A program made the translations under genes and the position numbers. This document shows, one piece after another, positions 20,940 through 32,541 of a stretch of DNA of 64,000 nucleotides. Positions within the stretch are counted from its first letter, which is position 1; the number at the start of each line of letters is the position of its first letter. Source of the stretch: Hawksworthiomyces lignivorus (lineage: Eukaryota; Ascomycota; Sordariomycetes; Ophiostomatales; Ophiostomataceae). The stretch lies in NCBI GenBank assembly GCA_002917075.1, contig NTMA01000033.1, forward strand, positions 124,001 to 188,000, given 5' to 3'. The notes beneath the pieces were generated by a model. It was not told the origin of the DNA. It ran no database searches and was given only the letters and a program-made list of their open reading frames with translations.

Positions 20940-22611
20940 CTATCCGGCGATCAACACCCATAATCTAAGAGTGACCGGTCAGCTGGCTGGAGACTTTTTT
21001 GTGTACCAGAAATAAAAAATTTAAAAAAAAAAAAAAAACAATAATGAAAGACAGCATGCATAGACACTTACAAGAAGAAGATCATTAAAACGCCAAACAT
21101 TTCTGCACGCGAATGGTTAGCCTCGAATAGCTTGGTAGCCCCGGCTGGCGCGGGAGAGGGGAGTCTTGTGACGTACTGGCAATGAGCCATCGGTTGCCCG
21201 ATACCCGGCCCCAGTACTTGAGTAGTTCTTTTTGTGCGCCCTCCACATTGTCCACCACGGCCTCGGTCTGCAGAGAGATTGGTCATTGTCAGCAAGGAAC
21301 GATCTAGAGAAAAAGGAGGAGGGGGTTGCGGCTTTCCCCCGGGGAGCAATGGGCGGACTCACGTTTGCGTCGATGCGCTCGATCATCTCGGACTGCTCGG
21401 ACACCATGGATGCCAGCTGGCTGAAGATGGAGCCCAGCTCGGCGATGGTGGACTCGATGGCCTCGATGGCCTCGCCGCGCTGCTGGATGTACGTGTTGGT
21501 GGGCTGGGCCTCCTCCATGAGCAGCAGCTGCTGGTCGCTGACGACGGGGTTGAGCGAGATGAGGTCACCACCGCCGCCGCCGCTGCCGCCGCCACTGCCG
21601 CCGGTCAGCAGGCCCGGCGGCGCGGACGCGGAGGCGCCGTTGCGGAAAGTGGGCGTGTTGCGGCCGCCGGTGGCGGCGGCGCTGCCCGAAGCCGAGGCGG
21701 CGTACAAGGGGGAGCCGGACTGCTGGTGCAGGGCGGCGGCGGCCAGGGGCGGGACGTTCTGGGAGACCTGGGAGATGAAGTTGTCGGTGCGGGCGCGGGT
21801 CGACTGCAGGTTCTTGGTGCGGACCTCGAGCACCTCCTTGAAGTTGGCCGACACGCCCGTCAGCCGGTCCTGCAGCAGGAACACGACGTTCTTGCGGTGC
21901 TCGTCCTCCTCGCTCTTGCCCTTCTGCTGCCGCGTCAGGGCCTGCAGCCCCGAGATCTGCTGGTTGAGCGACGCTGGGGGTGTGCGGTCAGTTCAGCTGT
22001 CCGGGGCCTCCTCCATAGACACGCAATCCTTCGGCATGGCCGTGGAAGAGAGAGCAAAGAAAAAAGAAAAAAAAAACGGGACAGAATCACATACCTAGGT
22101 TCTGCTTCACGACAAAGGTCAGCTCGTTCACCTCCGTCGCCTTGTCGTCGAACATGCTCTTCCGCTTCGCCACTAAGTTAGTTCGCACTTTGTTAGCCTC
22201 CGCAGCTGCCACACATCGTAGAAGCACATTAAAAGCCCCCGGTCGCGCGCGCAGGGCGTGCGGTTCCTGGTGCGGGTTTCAAAACTCACAGAGCGCTAGC
22301 CGCTCCAGCTTCGCCATGGTCGACGAGATGCCTCGCCCGATCTCGGCCGCCCGCCGCGCAAAATCGGACCGCGACGAGACGGGCTTGCCCACCGCGCCGT
22401 CAGATGCCGATCCGTCGCCGTAGAGCAGCGGCTGCTGCTGCTGCTGCTGGTGCAGCTGCTGTGTCGCCGTCGCGTCCTTGCCTAGGAGCATCATCGACCG
22501 CTTCTTCTGCGCCGTCGCCCCTGCGCCCTTGGCCTGCGCCTGCTTGCGCGCCGCCTGCTGGACGACAGCCTGGAATTCGACCGTCCGGTCTTGGATCCTA
22601 GAGACGGCCAT
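20940..22611 (-). CDS. SED5: Golgi t-SNARE syntaxin 5 homologue
   Basis: Six exons: 22290-22611, 22095-22172, 21363-21973, 21177-21267, 21072-21102 and 20940-20964, giving 385 aa with every phase in register. The N-terminus IQDRTVEFQ carries the DRTxEF-type peptide by which Sed5 binds the SM protein Sly1. A Habc-like helical region (LLAKRKSMFDDKATEVNEL) follows. After a disordered Gly/Ser linker comes the Qa-SNARE helix, about 280-345, with core FSQLASMVSEQSEMIERIDAN holding the zero-layer Gln. The last 17 residues are the membrane anchor MFGVLMIFFLLWVLIAG. Sed5 mediates fusion of ER- and Golgi-derived vesicles at the cis-Golgi. The last two exons are only 31 and 25 nt and together encode the whole anchor. 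The first exon contains a short polyGln and the linker a polyGly. Confidence 0.94.
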
Positions 22612-23828
22612 TGTTGGAATGGGGGAAAAAATAGGAGGAGATGGTGATGGTACAAGAAGAGAGTCGGAGTCGGAGATGGATACGGAGGGATAGCGGAAAG
22701 AAGGGAAAGTGTCTGCCAGCACAGGTGTCGTTTTAATTGTGACAGAAGCCGGGTCGCTCAGGCGATTGTCTCGCCGGTATCGTGGAGGATTTTTGTCCGT
22801 TCTTTATCCGCTTTTTTCAATTTGTTGAAATCGGAATTCGTGTTTGGAAGTGCCTTCTCACAAGAGTGGTCGTCAATTTTGTCGTCGATCGAAGAATGGA
22901 ACCGAACCAGAGACTATGGATATTTGAGATTAATAAAAAAAGTAAAAGAAAAGGAGGAGAGGAGAGAAAGGAAAAAGAGGCCAGTTCTCGTCGACTGCTG
23001 CGATGACGATTGCGGCGCTGCAGATGGCTGAGGGAGTGAGAATGATCGGACGGTTGCCCCTTTCAATGTTTCCCTTCTGCTTTCTCTGGCGAGAAGCCGC
23101 CAATAAGGAACAACTGCATTACGTGGTGATCCCCGTTTCAAGGGCGCCTCGCTAACGTCCGGGTACATAAATTGATGCCTGAGGCAGAGACGGCCTGAAG
23201 AGAAGAGACAGGGGGGTACTTTGTACGTCCGACTATGACTGTAGTCCAGTACGGGTCTAAAGTAGCTTCGACTTTTGCCACACAACTCGATCATCAATAC
23301 GAAGCAGATGGACGGAGTACGAGTATGAGGGCGCACTACCGAGTAATTGCAGAGTCGATACGGAGTATGGAAAGGCATCCAGAAGAGGTGTTCGAACGTA
23401 TAGAGGAGATTATTCGCATACTCAAGTTACTATTGCGTTTTTATTCTAAACAAGAAACAATGGATGATCATGAACAATGAGCCAACATTAAGATTAAGAG
23501 ACATGGAATTAGATGGCGCTGATTGTGGTAGTGAACACTCATGTGGCTAGGAGACAGCAGTAGATCGCGAAAGTGAATATTAGATAGATGCTTTTCAAAA
23601 GCAGACAACAAGAGAAAACGAGATATAACGAACGAACATGGTAAGAGAGACAAAAGGAAATATACAGGCCAACGAGCAGAACCAAAAAGTCGATAATATA
23701 TAATATATATGCAAGATATATTTTTTCAAAAAAGAAAAAGAAAAATCCGGTACCAAAAAAAAAAAGGTATATTCAAAACATTCTTGTGGCGGCATTTCCT
23801 TGGGAGTGTTCCTTCTTTTCATCTTCCA
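22612..23828. other. Intergenic, Sed5 promoter and downstream region of the Gln-rich gene
   Basis: Holds TACGGAGTA at 23359-23367 and a near copy (ACGGAGTA) at 23312-23319, both within 60 bp. An AT-only patch of TATA repeats is at about 23692-23725. No coding sequence recognised. Confidence 0.5.
23359..23367. repeat. TACGGAGTA motif copy
   Basis: Exact copy, with a near copy ACGGAGTA 47 bp upstream. Lies upstream of Sed5. Confidence 0.8.
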
Positions 23829-26800
23829 CTAGTCGTCTTCCCCGTACTCGAACTCCTCGTAGGGGTTCCACTCCTGGCCCGGGTAGCTGGTTGCCGACAT
23901 CAGCGGCTCATCCTGCTCCTTCTTCTTCTGCGCCTCCAGCTCCTCGTCTGGATCCGGCACGAAGACGGGAATCTTCTCCTCGAGGTCTTTGAGCATCTGC
24001 CGCCGCTTGTAGTCTTCGAACTGCTGCGCCGACGTCTGACGGATGGTCTTCTGCCGCGCCACGCTGTCGCCGTTCGTGCCGTTGGCGGCGCTGCTGGCGT
24101 CGCCTCCCAGGATGCCAGGAATCGTGAGGCCGCCCGTCGCGCTTGGCGCCGCATCCGGGAGCGTGTAGTCCATGTCATCGACCGGCGAGGGCGGTGTGAT
24201 CGAATGCACATCCGGCTCAGCTGGGCCGCTTGGCACAATCGGGGACAGAACGTCGTCGACGGCGGGAGCCGGCGCCGGCGGCGCCGGCACAGGCTCAGCC
24301 TTGGCAGTGACAGGATCCAGAGGCGACGCAGACACCGCAGGCGAGGCTGACACTGCCGGCGAAGCAGAGACTGCTGGCGACGCAGATGCTGCCGGCGAAA
24401 CAGATACGGCAGGCGAGGCAGACAAAGCTGGCGCCAGGGACATAACAGGTGCAGCGGGCTCCACGGGCGAGGCAGCCGAGACTATCACTGCTTGTACCGG
24501 CTGAGAAGTCGGAGCCGTCGCTGCTTCTTCCAGCATAGTCTGCTCTTTGATGTCTCTGGCCTGGTGCAGTGGCGTTGCATTATAGAGGTCCTCCTCGTCT
24601 GGCACGTGAGCATTTGCTGTAGCAATTGCAATGTTCCCCAGCTGGGTAGCCTTTGAGGGTTGCGCTGAGGGCTGCGCAGGAGCCGCTGTCCGAACACTTT
24701 CGCTAGGTGTTTCACCTGCAGCGCCGCTGTAGACAGTTGCGTCATTTTCATCGAGCTGCGCCTGAGACGGATGAGGGGACGCATGCAGCGATGATACCGG
24801 AGTACGTTGTGCCACCCCACGTTCGAGTTGAACTTCTTGATTTGCTTGTGCTGGCACCTCTGCTCCGTTCTGTACCTGCGGGTCTGACTCCTGTTGTTGT
24901 ACCTGCTCTTCTTGATGATCTTGCTGCGCTGGAGCAGGCGCTGCATCACGCACGATGCCACCAGAAATGCTGACGCTGTTAGATGGAAGGCCAGCGACGG
25001 CTTGCGACGTAGGTGGTACAGCGTACGTGACTGGATGCTGCTGCAGGGGGTGCTGGACTGTCTCCTGTGATGGAACGTCTCCGATCCTCTGGTTCTGTGC
25101 TATCTGGTTTATAGCTGGAGCGGCTGCTGCAACAGCAGGCTGGACTGGTGCTTGTCTGGCAACCGGGGCTGGTGTGTGTCCGGCAACAACATGGCCTTGG
25201 CCCTGGAAGGATGCTTGCGGCGGCTGAGGTCCTGTAGGCGCCCACTGCTGGTGCAGAGGTTGCTGCGGTTGATGCTGCTGGAATGGCTGTCCTTGGTAGT
25301 ACGGCTGGAAGTTTCCATACGGCTGGAAGTGCTGCTGCTGTGGCTGGAAACCAGCGCCTCGTCCTAGGTTGTATTGCGACGGCGCAACCATGCCCTCGCC
25401 GTGGACCGGCGCGTATCCACTCGGGATCGGCACTGAGCTGTACTGAGGCTCCGCAGCCCGTTGCTGCTGAACTTGTTGCTGCAGTTGTTGCGGCTGCTGC
25501 TGCTGCTGCTGTTGCAGGTACTGCTGGGGTTGTGGGTGCAGCTGCTGCGCCGGCTTCTGATGCGAGCGGAAAATCGAGCCGCGATGAGCACCATGCTGCT
25601 GAAGGTCCTGTGCTCGCACTTGAGACGCAATTTTCTGTTGCTCCTGCTGTTGCTGTTGCTGTAGAGCCGGACCTGCTTGTGGTTGCTGCGGTATCTGCTG
25701 TTGGAGCGCCTGCTCCCGACTAGACGTTGGGCGGTAATTCGCCGCGTTTGCCTGCTGCGACGCGGTGTTGGGCAGCACTTGGCCCGGTAGCAACTTCTGC
25801 CGCTGGTCTTGATACATCTGATGAGGTCCCTGGAGCCCACCACCGCTGCCCCCAGCAGATATTATGGACTGGGGCTTGTCGCTGATGGCACTTTGAGGAG
25901 TTCCATGTGGCGTACCAGCAAGACCATCACCGCTAGTAGACGGCTTATTAATTTGCAAGGGCGCAGGAGCAAGTCCTGGAGGATACTCGGGCCGGCCAGG
26001 CGGTGGGCCCACCGGATCGGCGCTGGCCTTGTTGCGACGGAATCGACCGAACAGTTTCTTCGTGAGATCTCTTTCTTTCTCTGCCTTTTGCTGCGTCGCT
26101 TGCGCCGACATACCGTGATTGCCCACATCATCGCGACGGAATTCTCTCTGGTTTTGGGCGGCAGCAGCGCCGTTCTGTCCAGGTGGCCCAAACGGACGAG
26201 GTTGACCTGGCTGTGCGCCCTGGAACTGATCTGCCTTGGGCAGGCTAAGATCGGATCCGTTCCCACTACCGCCCTGGCTAGCTGCTTGCGATGGTGACGG
26301 CTGGAAGCCTTGTTGTGGTGGTGGTGTCGGAGAGACAGTTGCACCCGCTGAGCTAACAGGAGGGGGATAGCTTGATACTGAGACAGCTGGCGAAGCGCCC
26401 CGGAAAGGCCCAACAGGTGTGATGTCACTTGGAGATGGCTGCACGCCATTTGCACCGTTCATAGTAATGTTGGATACGACAGACGACGGGCGCCTAGTGT
26501 CTTGACCAAGTCCAGAGGGTCGCGGCAGCGGTTCGTCTTGAGGTCCTGGTACGGCTGGTCTCGGCTCAGTCGCTGGCTGGCTCGCCGGCTGAGTTGCTGG
26601 CTGAGTCGCTTGCTGGGTTGCTTGCTGGGTTGCTGGCTGGGCCGCTGGCTGGGCTACTGGCTGGGTCGCCGGCTGGGCCGCTGGCTGCGATGCACCTTGA
26701 GGTTGCTGCTTCTGCGGCTGCTCTTCCCGGGTTGGCGGCTGTGGGCCAGAAGCAGTGATTACCGGCTTGCGAGCAAGTGGGCTTGAGTTGGATGCGGTCG

Positions 26801-27456
26801 GAATTCGGCCCCGGGCAGTCGGCACTGGTCCGACAGGATTTGTTACAATGCTCTCAGCGGTAGGCTGAGGATACCGAACCGGGGGAGGTGCAACGGCAGA
26901 ACCTGGCGCAGGAAGAGGGCTGTGCTGGTTACGGCTAGAAGGCGAAGGACTGGATTCTTTATTTGGAGCTGGGGAAATACTGGTAATTGATAGAGGCTCA
27001 GTGCGATCTGGCATTGGGGACTGAAATTGTCCTCCGCCAAAATAAGCATTAAGCTTAGTCCAAGATTGACCTTCGGGCCGTATGACCGACATTTGTGGTT
27101 GGCTATCAGAGCGTAGGCGGCTTCCCACATGCTGCGGACTGAAATATTGGTGACCATCGCTGTTCCCGCTGTTCGGTTCGAAACTCGTCGCAGCATGTTG
27201 AAGTGTGTTGAACGTTGATGTGGGAGTCTTACCACGGCCAAGGCTCTCCTGTGGATACTGTGAACCTGCTTGTCTTCCACCTTGCACCTCTTGGACCCCA
27301 TCAGCCTTGGTCTTATCTTTGCCCTTAGCTTTGCTGAAGAAGCCCGATAAAATCCCCGAGCCGCGCCGACCTGAGCGGTCCGAGTCCTGCGGGACAATGC
27401 TTCCAAAGGTGTTTGTCCTACTGAAGAACCCCGGTGGAGGAGCTGGTGTTTGCTCC

Positions 27457-27492
<36 letters not shown>

Positions 27493-30452
27493 GGTTGCTG
27501 CCGTAGTTGTGGCTGTGGCATCTGCTGGAACTGCTGCTGCTGGAACTGCTGCTGGAACTGTTGTTGTTGAATCTGTGGTTGTTGGAGCTGTGGTTGTGGG
27601 AGTTGTGGTTGCTGGAGCTGTGGTTGCTGGAACTGCGGTTGTTGAGACCGCGGCTGCAAGGGCTGCCGCGGGATTTGCTGCTGGCCTTGAGCTGAGCCAG
27701 GAGGACCAAATGGTCCGGGCGCTCGCGGCGCCTGAAAACCACTAGGAGGGCCCTGAGCTGAAGGAGATTGGTCAGGGGCAGGCGGGTGGCTTTGCGTGTA
27801 TGAGAAGCTACGCCGATGGCGTTGTCCTCCTGTAGGAGGTGCCTGCTGTCCTTGCTGTCTATCAGACTGGCTGGCCTGGCTAGAAGCCGCAGTTCCCTCG
27901 GGAGGAGGAGTGGGGGCATGAGACTGTTCTTGCACGGGGCTCGACACCTGACTCGGAGCCTGGACTTGTGGTGGCGGAGTCGTCGTTGCTAACTGACTTT
28001 CTGCAAGAGATGAAAGTGGCGGTGAGATCGAGGTCGGGCCATATGTCTCAGAAGACTGCTCCTTTGGAAGGCTCTGCTGAGCGACGCTCTGGGCTTGAGA
28101 AATAGGTGCTTGAGAAGGGTTTGGAGCTTGGTTGGGCATTTGCGGAGAAGCCGTCGGCCGGCCTTCAGAATCAAGCGACGGAGCGGCTTGGATGACGGCT
28201 TGTTTCAGTTGAGAGACTGGTCCCTCTACTCCAGATGCAGGGCCTGGAGATTGCGGCTGTGGCTGCGGGTTCTGGGCGGCCTGCAAGGCTTGTGGCGTAC
28301 CCTGTCGACTGTGGGGCGGGATTTGGTAATTCTGAGGCGTAACATGATAACCCTGTGGCATGCCTTGGAAATTCTGAGGAAGGCCTTGACTGGGTCTTTG
28401 TTGAGGCATCACCTGCTGTGGGTACTGCTGGTAAGCAGCCAGCGGTTGGCCCTGCTGTTGCTGATACTGTTGAAATTGTAGCTGCTGCTGTTGTGGCTGC
28501 TGCTGTTGTGGCTGTTGCTGTTGTGGCTGCTGCTGCTGCGTCTTGTTCCCTTTTCCAAATGGCAAAAAGCTCCGTAGTTTCTTCCCTGTAGGCTGTTGCT
28601 GCGGCTGCTGTGCCTGCTGCGCTTGCTGTTGCAGCTGAATTTGAGAAGGTACGCTGCCGCCAGCAGGCGCATGCTGGGAGGGCTGGGGAGAGTGAGATGA
28701 GCCTGGCGGTGTCTCGGCGCTTGACATACGCCAGTTGGTAAATTTAGACAGACGACTCCCTTTCTCATCTCCACCAGCTGTTGTAGGCGTAATGCCGCCG
28801 GATGACGGCGGTGCCACTGCTTGACCACCCCAGGTTGGAGCAGGACTGACGGGACTAGGCTGATATTGTGCCTGGAGTTGTTGGGGTAGCGGTTGCTTAA
28901 AAGGTAATTGCTGCGCTTGTCCCGGGTGCTGGAAGCTGCTAGTGGCCAGTACGGGGCTAGGTCCACCAGGCTGTTGGCGCACCGGGACTCCTTGTGGAGC
29001 TTGGCCCTGCGCCTGCGCTGAGCCCGGCTGGGAGATCTGGACAGGCTGCTGTTGTTGTGCAGCTGGTAGCTGTTGTAGCGGCTGTGCCTGTACCGGAGAT
29101 GTGATCTCTTCGTCTTCCGTGAGGCGGCGCTGCGCTGAGTTGAGCCGCTCAATCGCTGGTTCAGACGACGACAGACCGGTTTCTTTATCAAAAGAATAGG
29201 ACTGTTGCTCGGGCGTGGCAGCCGGGGAGCGCTGGCGCGTGGAGGCAAGCGGCTCCTGAAGATGAGATTCCTCCAGCTTCCAACCTGGCCTAGGGACGAA
29301 CTGCTGTGCAGATGCACCGCCTACAGCGCCCGACTGCCCAGATGGCACCTGCTGGGAGGCGCCTTGTTGCTGCTGTTGAGGGAATGGCTGGGCCGCGTAC
29401 TGCTGAGCGTGTTGCTGCGGGACTTGTCGCGCAGCAGACGGAACGGCAAAGCCTTGTGGGGCAGCTTGGCCACCCCACTGCTGTTGCTGTTGTTGCTGTT
29501 GTTGATACTGGACAAAACCTGGACCTTGCTGAGCAAAGCCCTGCTGGCTGTACGCCACTGGTTGGCCGTATCCGGCAGGATTGTTGTAGAACTGCTGTTG
29601 CTGCTGTTGCTGCCGCGGCTGCTGGGATGGTCCACTCGACTGCGACGGTAGCGGGTGACTCTGTAGCGGTTGCTGCTGCAGTTGGACAGGTGGCTGCTGC
29701 CGTTGCTGAATCTGCTGCTGTGGCTGGAAGGCCCATGACGGCGGTCGCTGTTGTGCAGCGCTGGCGGGACCAGGACCTGGCTGCCCAGGTTGCGCAGCAT
29801 CATAGTTAGTGGGCATAGCGAATTGCCGCTGCAGTTGCTGCTGTGCCTGGTGCTGCTGCTGCTGCGGCTGCTGGAGCGGCTGCTGCTGGAACTGGTTTGG
29901 GAAAAAACCTATTTAATATGCAAAGGTTAGTAAAATTATGAAGAATGAAATGGGCGACAAAGCTCTGCTGAAGCGCATACCTTGAGGTGCACCGCTAGGC
30001 TGCTGTGGCCCTGTGCGCTGCTGCTGTACACCTTGCTGGCTCGATGCGTCTGTCGACTGACCCGGCGCCGTAATCGGCACTTCGTTCGATTTCCCTTTCT
30101 CGTCACTGATGAAGGGCGACAGATCTAACTGAAGAGTCGATGAGCGACGGACGGGCGGAAGACCGGTGAAAGAGGACTGGCGCTCCACTGCAGAGTGCGA
30201 TGGTTGCTGTTGTTGCTGCGTCGGCAGCGTCGGTTGCTGCTGCTGCTGCTGGAAATGCTGAGGCTGCTGCTGTTGTTGTTGAATAGCAGCCTGATTTCCC
30301 TGAGCGTATGCATAGTTGCTATATGGCTGTTGCTGGTAGCCTGCTGCTTGTCCAGCATAACCAGGGCCGCCGCCGCCGCCACCAGGAGGTAGGCTTCCAC
30401 CAGCGGGACCAGCAACGCCCGTGGTGCTGTGCTGGCGAGGTCGGGTCAACAT
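23829..30452 (-). CDS. Very large Gln/Pro-rich disordered protein with conserved C-terminus
   Basis: Two exons, 29981-30452 and 23829-29908, with an intron at 29909-29980 (GTATGC donor; Gly codon split in GAPQ-G-FFPNQ), giving 2183 aa. Almost the whole chain is Gln/Pro/Ala/Ser low complexity with many poly-Gln runs and no folded domain I recognise. Short non-repetitive islands recur: SSTLQLDLSPFISDEKGK near residue 110, lysine-rich islands of the type SGILSGFFSKAKGKDKTKAD or LFGRFRRNKASAD, and a charged C-terminus with RQKTIRQTSAQQFEDYKRRQ, then EEKIPVFVPDPDEELEAQ, then SYPGQEWNPYEEFEYGEDD. The terminal blocks look like conserved binding motifs. The composition fits a scaffold or a condensate-forming/transcription-related protein, but this is inference. 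Function unknown. The start at 30452 is the only ATG in frame before a stop-free but non-ATG leader. Confidence 0.82.
24322..24429 (-). repeat. Coding 18-bp minisatellite, six units
   Basis: Six imperfect copies of an 18-bp unit of the form GGCGACGCAGACACCGCA (plus strand) encode Ser-Pro-Ala-Val-Ser-Ala-type hexapeptides at about residues 1984-2020 of the Gln-rich protein. Most differences are at third positions, so the peptide repeat is kept while the DNA repeat has diverged. Confidence 0.9.
26571..26688 (-). repeat. Coding 12-bp minisatellite, about ten units
   Basis: About ten copies of a 12-bp unit like GCTGGCTGGGCC encode Gln-Pro-Ala-Thr/Ala tetrapeptides (PATQ, PAAQ, QATQ variants) at about residues 1231-1270 of the Gln-rich protein. 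Confidence 0.88.
27458..27491 (-). repeat. CAG-type trinucleotide run (about 11 units)
   Basis: The longest pure GCT/CAG run in the window. It encodes polyglutamine at about residues 964-975 of the Gln-rich protein. Confidence 0.9.
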
Positions 30453-30521
30453 CGTTGCAAAATCCAGTCGGGCAGACCGCAATTGTTTGTCGAGGGCGAT
30501 AGACCGAAAAGAGTCTACGGG

Positions 30522-30530
30522 TACTCCGTA
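30522..30530. repeat. TACTCCGTA motif copy
   Basis: Exact copy 70 bp upstream of the chosen ATG of the Gln-rich gene, so probably in its leader or core promoter. Confidence 0.8.
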
Positions 30531-31908
30531 CAATGGTTGGGTCGATGTTGGTCCCTGGAAATTGTCGCAAGCGAAAGCAAAAAGCGCAATTGAAAGCGGT
30601 GGAGGACTAGGCTAGTTAAGTTGCGCTTCAAAAGCTGCTCACATCGGGGTGCGACTCATCCCAAGTTGAGCTGTGTTGTGAATAGATTCGTCTTGCCTTC
30701 TTATTATTGCCCCCTTTTCTTTATCTGGTTGTGCAACGCGTGCGGCGGAGAGAAGAGGAGAGAAGGAAAAGTGACTCTGACTTGTCAAGAGACAAGGCTG
30801 GGGGGGTGGTTCTTGGGAAGCTTTCAAGCAGCGGAGAATAGAGAGTAGAAAAGAAGGATGCGACAAATTAAAGAGGGTCCCGCAACGGTCAGCAGTTATT
30901 AGGAGCGGCGAGAAGAGAGGTCCAGCTCCCCAAGTGTTTCTGAAATTCTTCCTCTCCACAAGAGCATGTAAGACATGGGTTGCTTTGTTGGCGAAATTGG
31001 CGTGTGGGTCTTCCGGTTGCTGCCCGCAAGGATGTCTCGTAGGCTGTGGCGGCGCCAGGGTTGCATTCACTTTCTTCTGCGCTGCAACTGGGCTGAGCAG
31101 ATTGAAGCACGCAGTAAGCTCGACGGCGTGCTATTATTACCGGCAACGCGCGCTCTAAAAGACGCTCCGTGTCCTCCGTACTCCTAGTCGTATGTAGAAG
31201 GATATTGGGGCCAAGGCACCAACTGGCGCTGGCGTCTTGTTTGTTGTTGATCAGTCCATCCAAGTCTTTCCGTATCCGTCCGTATACGTCGTATTTGTGT
31301 CTACCTGTGTGACTTCATCTGTAACCTGTCCTTGCATGTGCATATTCTGTCCTCCCTACTCGTATGTAAACAAAGTTCATAATATTCTATTCCTTGCTTG
31401 TTGTATGTCGCACGCCAAGTTATTGCTCTCCCCATTTGTTTGAACAGGTCGCCATTGACACCTTCTAAATGAGATCAGGACCGTTTCAACACCTGTCAAG
31501 CCCACCCAGATATTCCTGTCGTAAGCGGCTCTAAAAGCTACCCAGTAGGAGGCGGCCAAACTTGCAGCTAATCCCAAGTAGTCTTGGCTCTTACTGACGG
31601 GGGTTAGGTCCCCCACAAGGGCTAGCGAGAGCGAGGAAACAAGAGGCGAGCACAGGCGGTACAGCCAAAGAAGGAGGAGGCTGTGCTTACAGTGAGACTT
31701 TTCGCCTGGTAAGGAGAGTGTCCGTCAGACCAGAGTGGAGGTGGAAAAAAGGGCTGAGCCGCTAGGAATGGATCTTGTCTGTGCGAACCTGACACCAATA
31801 GAGGCATTTCTATCGCCCAGAGGAAACAAACACACAGGGGAAACTGGGCAAGTTTGGCGCACTGTCGAAAGAAACAAAAACTGTGGGCTCTTCCACGTCG
31901 TATGCTGC

Positions 31909-31944
31909 GTGTATGCGTGTATGCGTGTGTGTGTCTGTGTGTGT
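31909..31944. repeat. GT-rich microsatellite
   Basis: An imperfect run of TGTATGCG and GTGTGTGT units in non-coding DNA. Confidence 0.75.
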
Positions 31945-32541
31945 GATCGTCGTCCCAATTTCTCAGCGTTCCTCCATTTTCATCCCGTCTACCTGCACCT
32001 GCCTACTCAATGTGCGTTGTGATGGTGTCTTGCCAGGAAGCTGGGTACTGTAACGCCGGCGGCACGCACCTTGTTCAGGCACTTTTCTGCACCACTCTGC
32101 CTGCTGCTGAGGTTGCATCATATTACATGCGGCTGATCAAACTAATGCTTGTAAGCCTAACATCACGATATACATACACCAAGTTTGGAAAAAAGACCGA
32201 GACAAAACAACCGCGATCAGAAGATCTATGCGCGCGTATCCGCAACAAAAGCTGGCAACGAACTAGCAATCAGATGGCAAGCTAGAATAGATACCAAAAA
32301 TAGTAGCTTTAGATGCAATTAAAGTAAGAGATACGCGAGATAAATCAAACATGAGAAGTATGCAGTAAAGAAAAAAAAAGGTGCAAGAAGTATATTAGTA
32401 GGAAAGGTTTCGTATCCCCCCAGTCTGCGATCATAACGTGAACAATGTAGAACTACAAACATACAAATAGCTGCTAGGAAAGATGCAATTTATATCCAAT
32501 AAGAAACAAGAACTTATTGAAATGAGATGATGACAGATCGA

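Larger units (their letters stand above)
30453..32541. other. Intergenic, 2.1 kb
   Basis: Promoter of the Gln-rich gene and 3' region of the next minus-strand gene. Contains TACTCCGTA at 30522-30530, clustered TCCGTA/CGTAT words at 31173-31290, and a GT-rich microsatellite near 31909-31944. No gene recognised: short frames on both strands lack domains. Confidence 0.5.

Noticed and set aside
27205..27745. Plus-strand poly-Cys and poly-Ala frames
   Set aside because: Translations of the CAG/CTG repeats of the Gln-rich gene in other frames.
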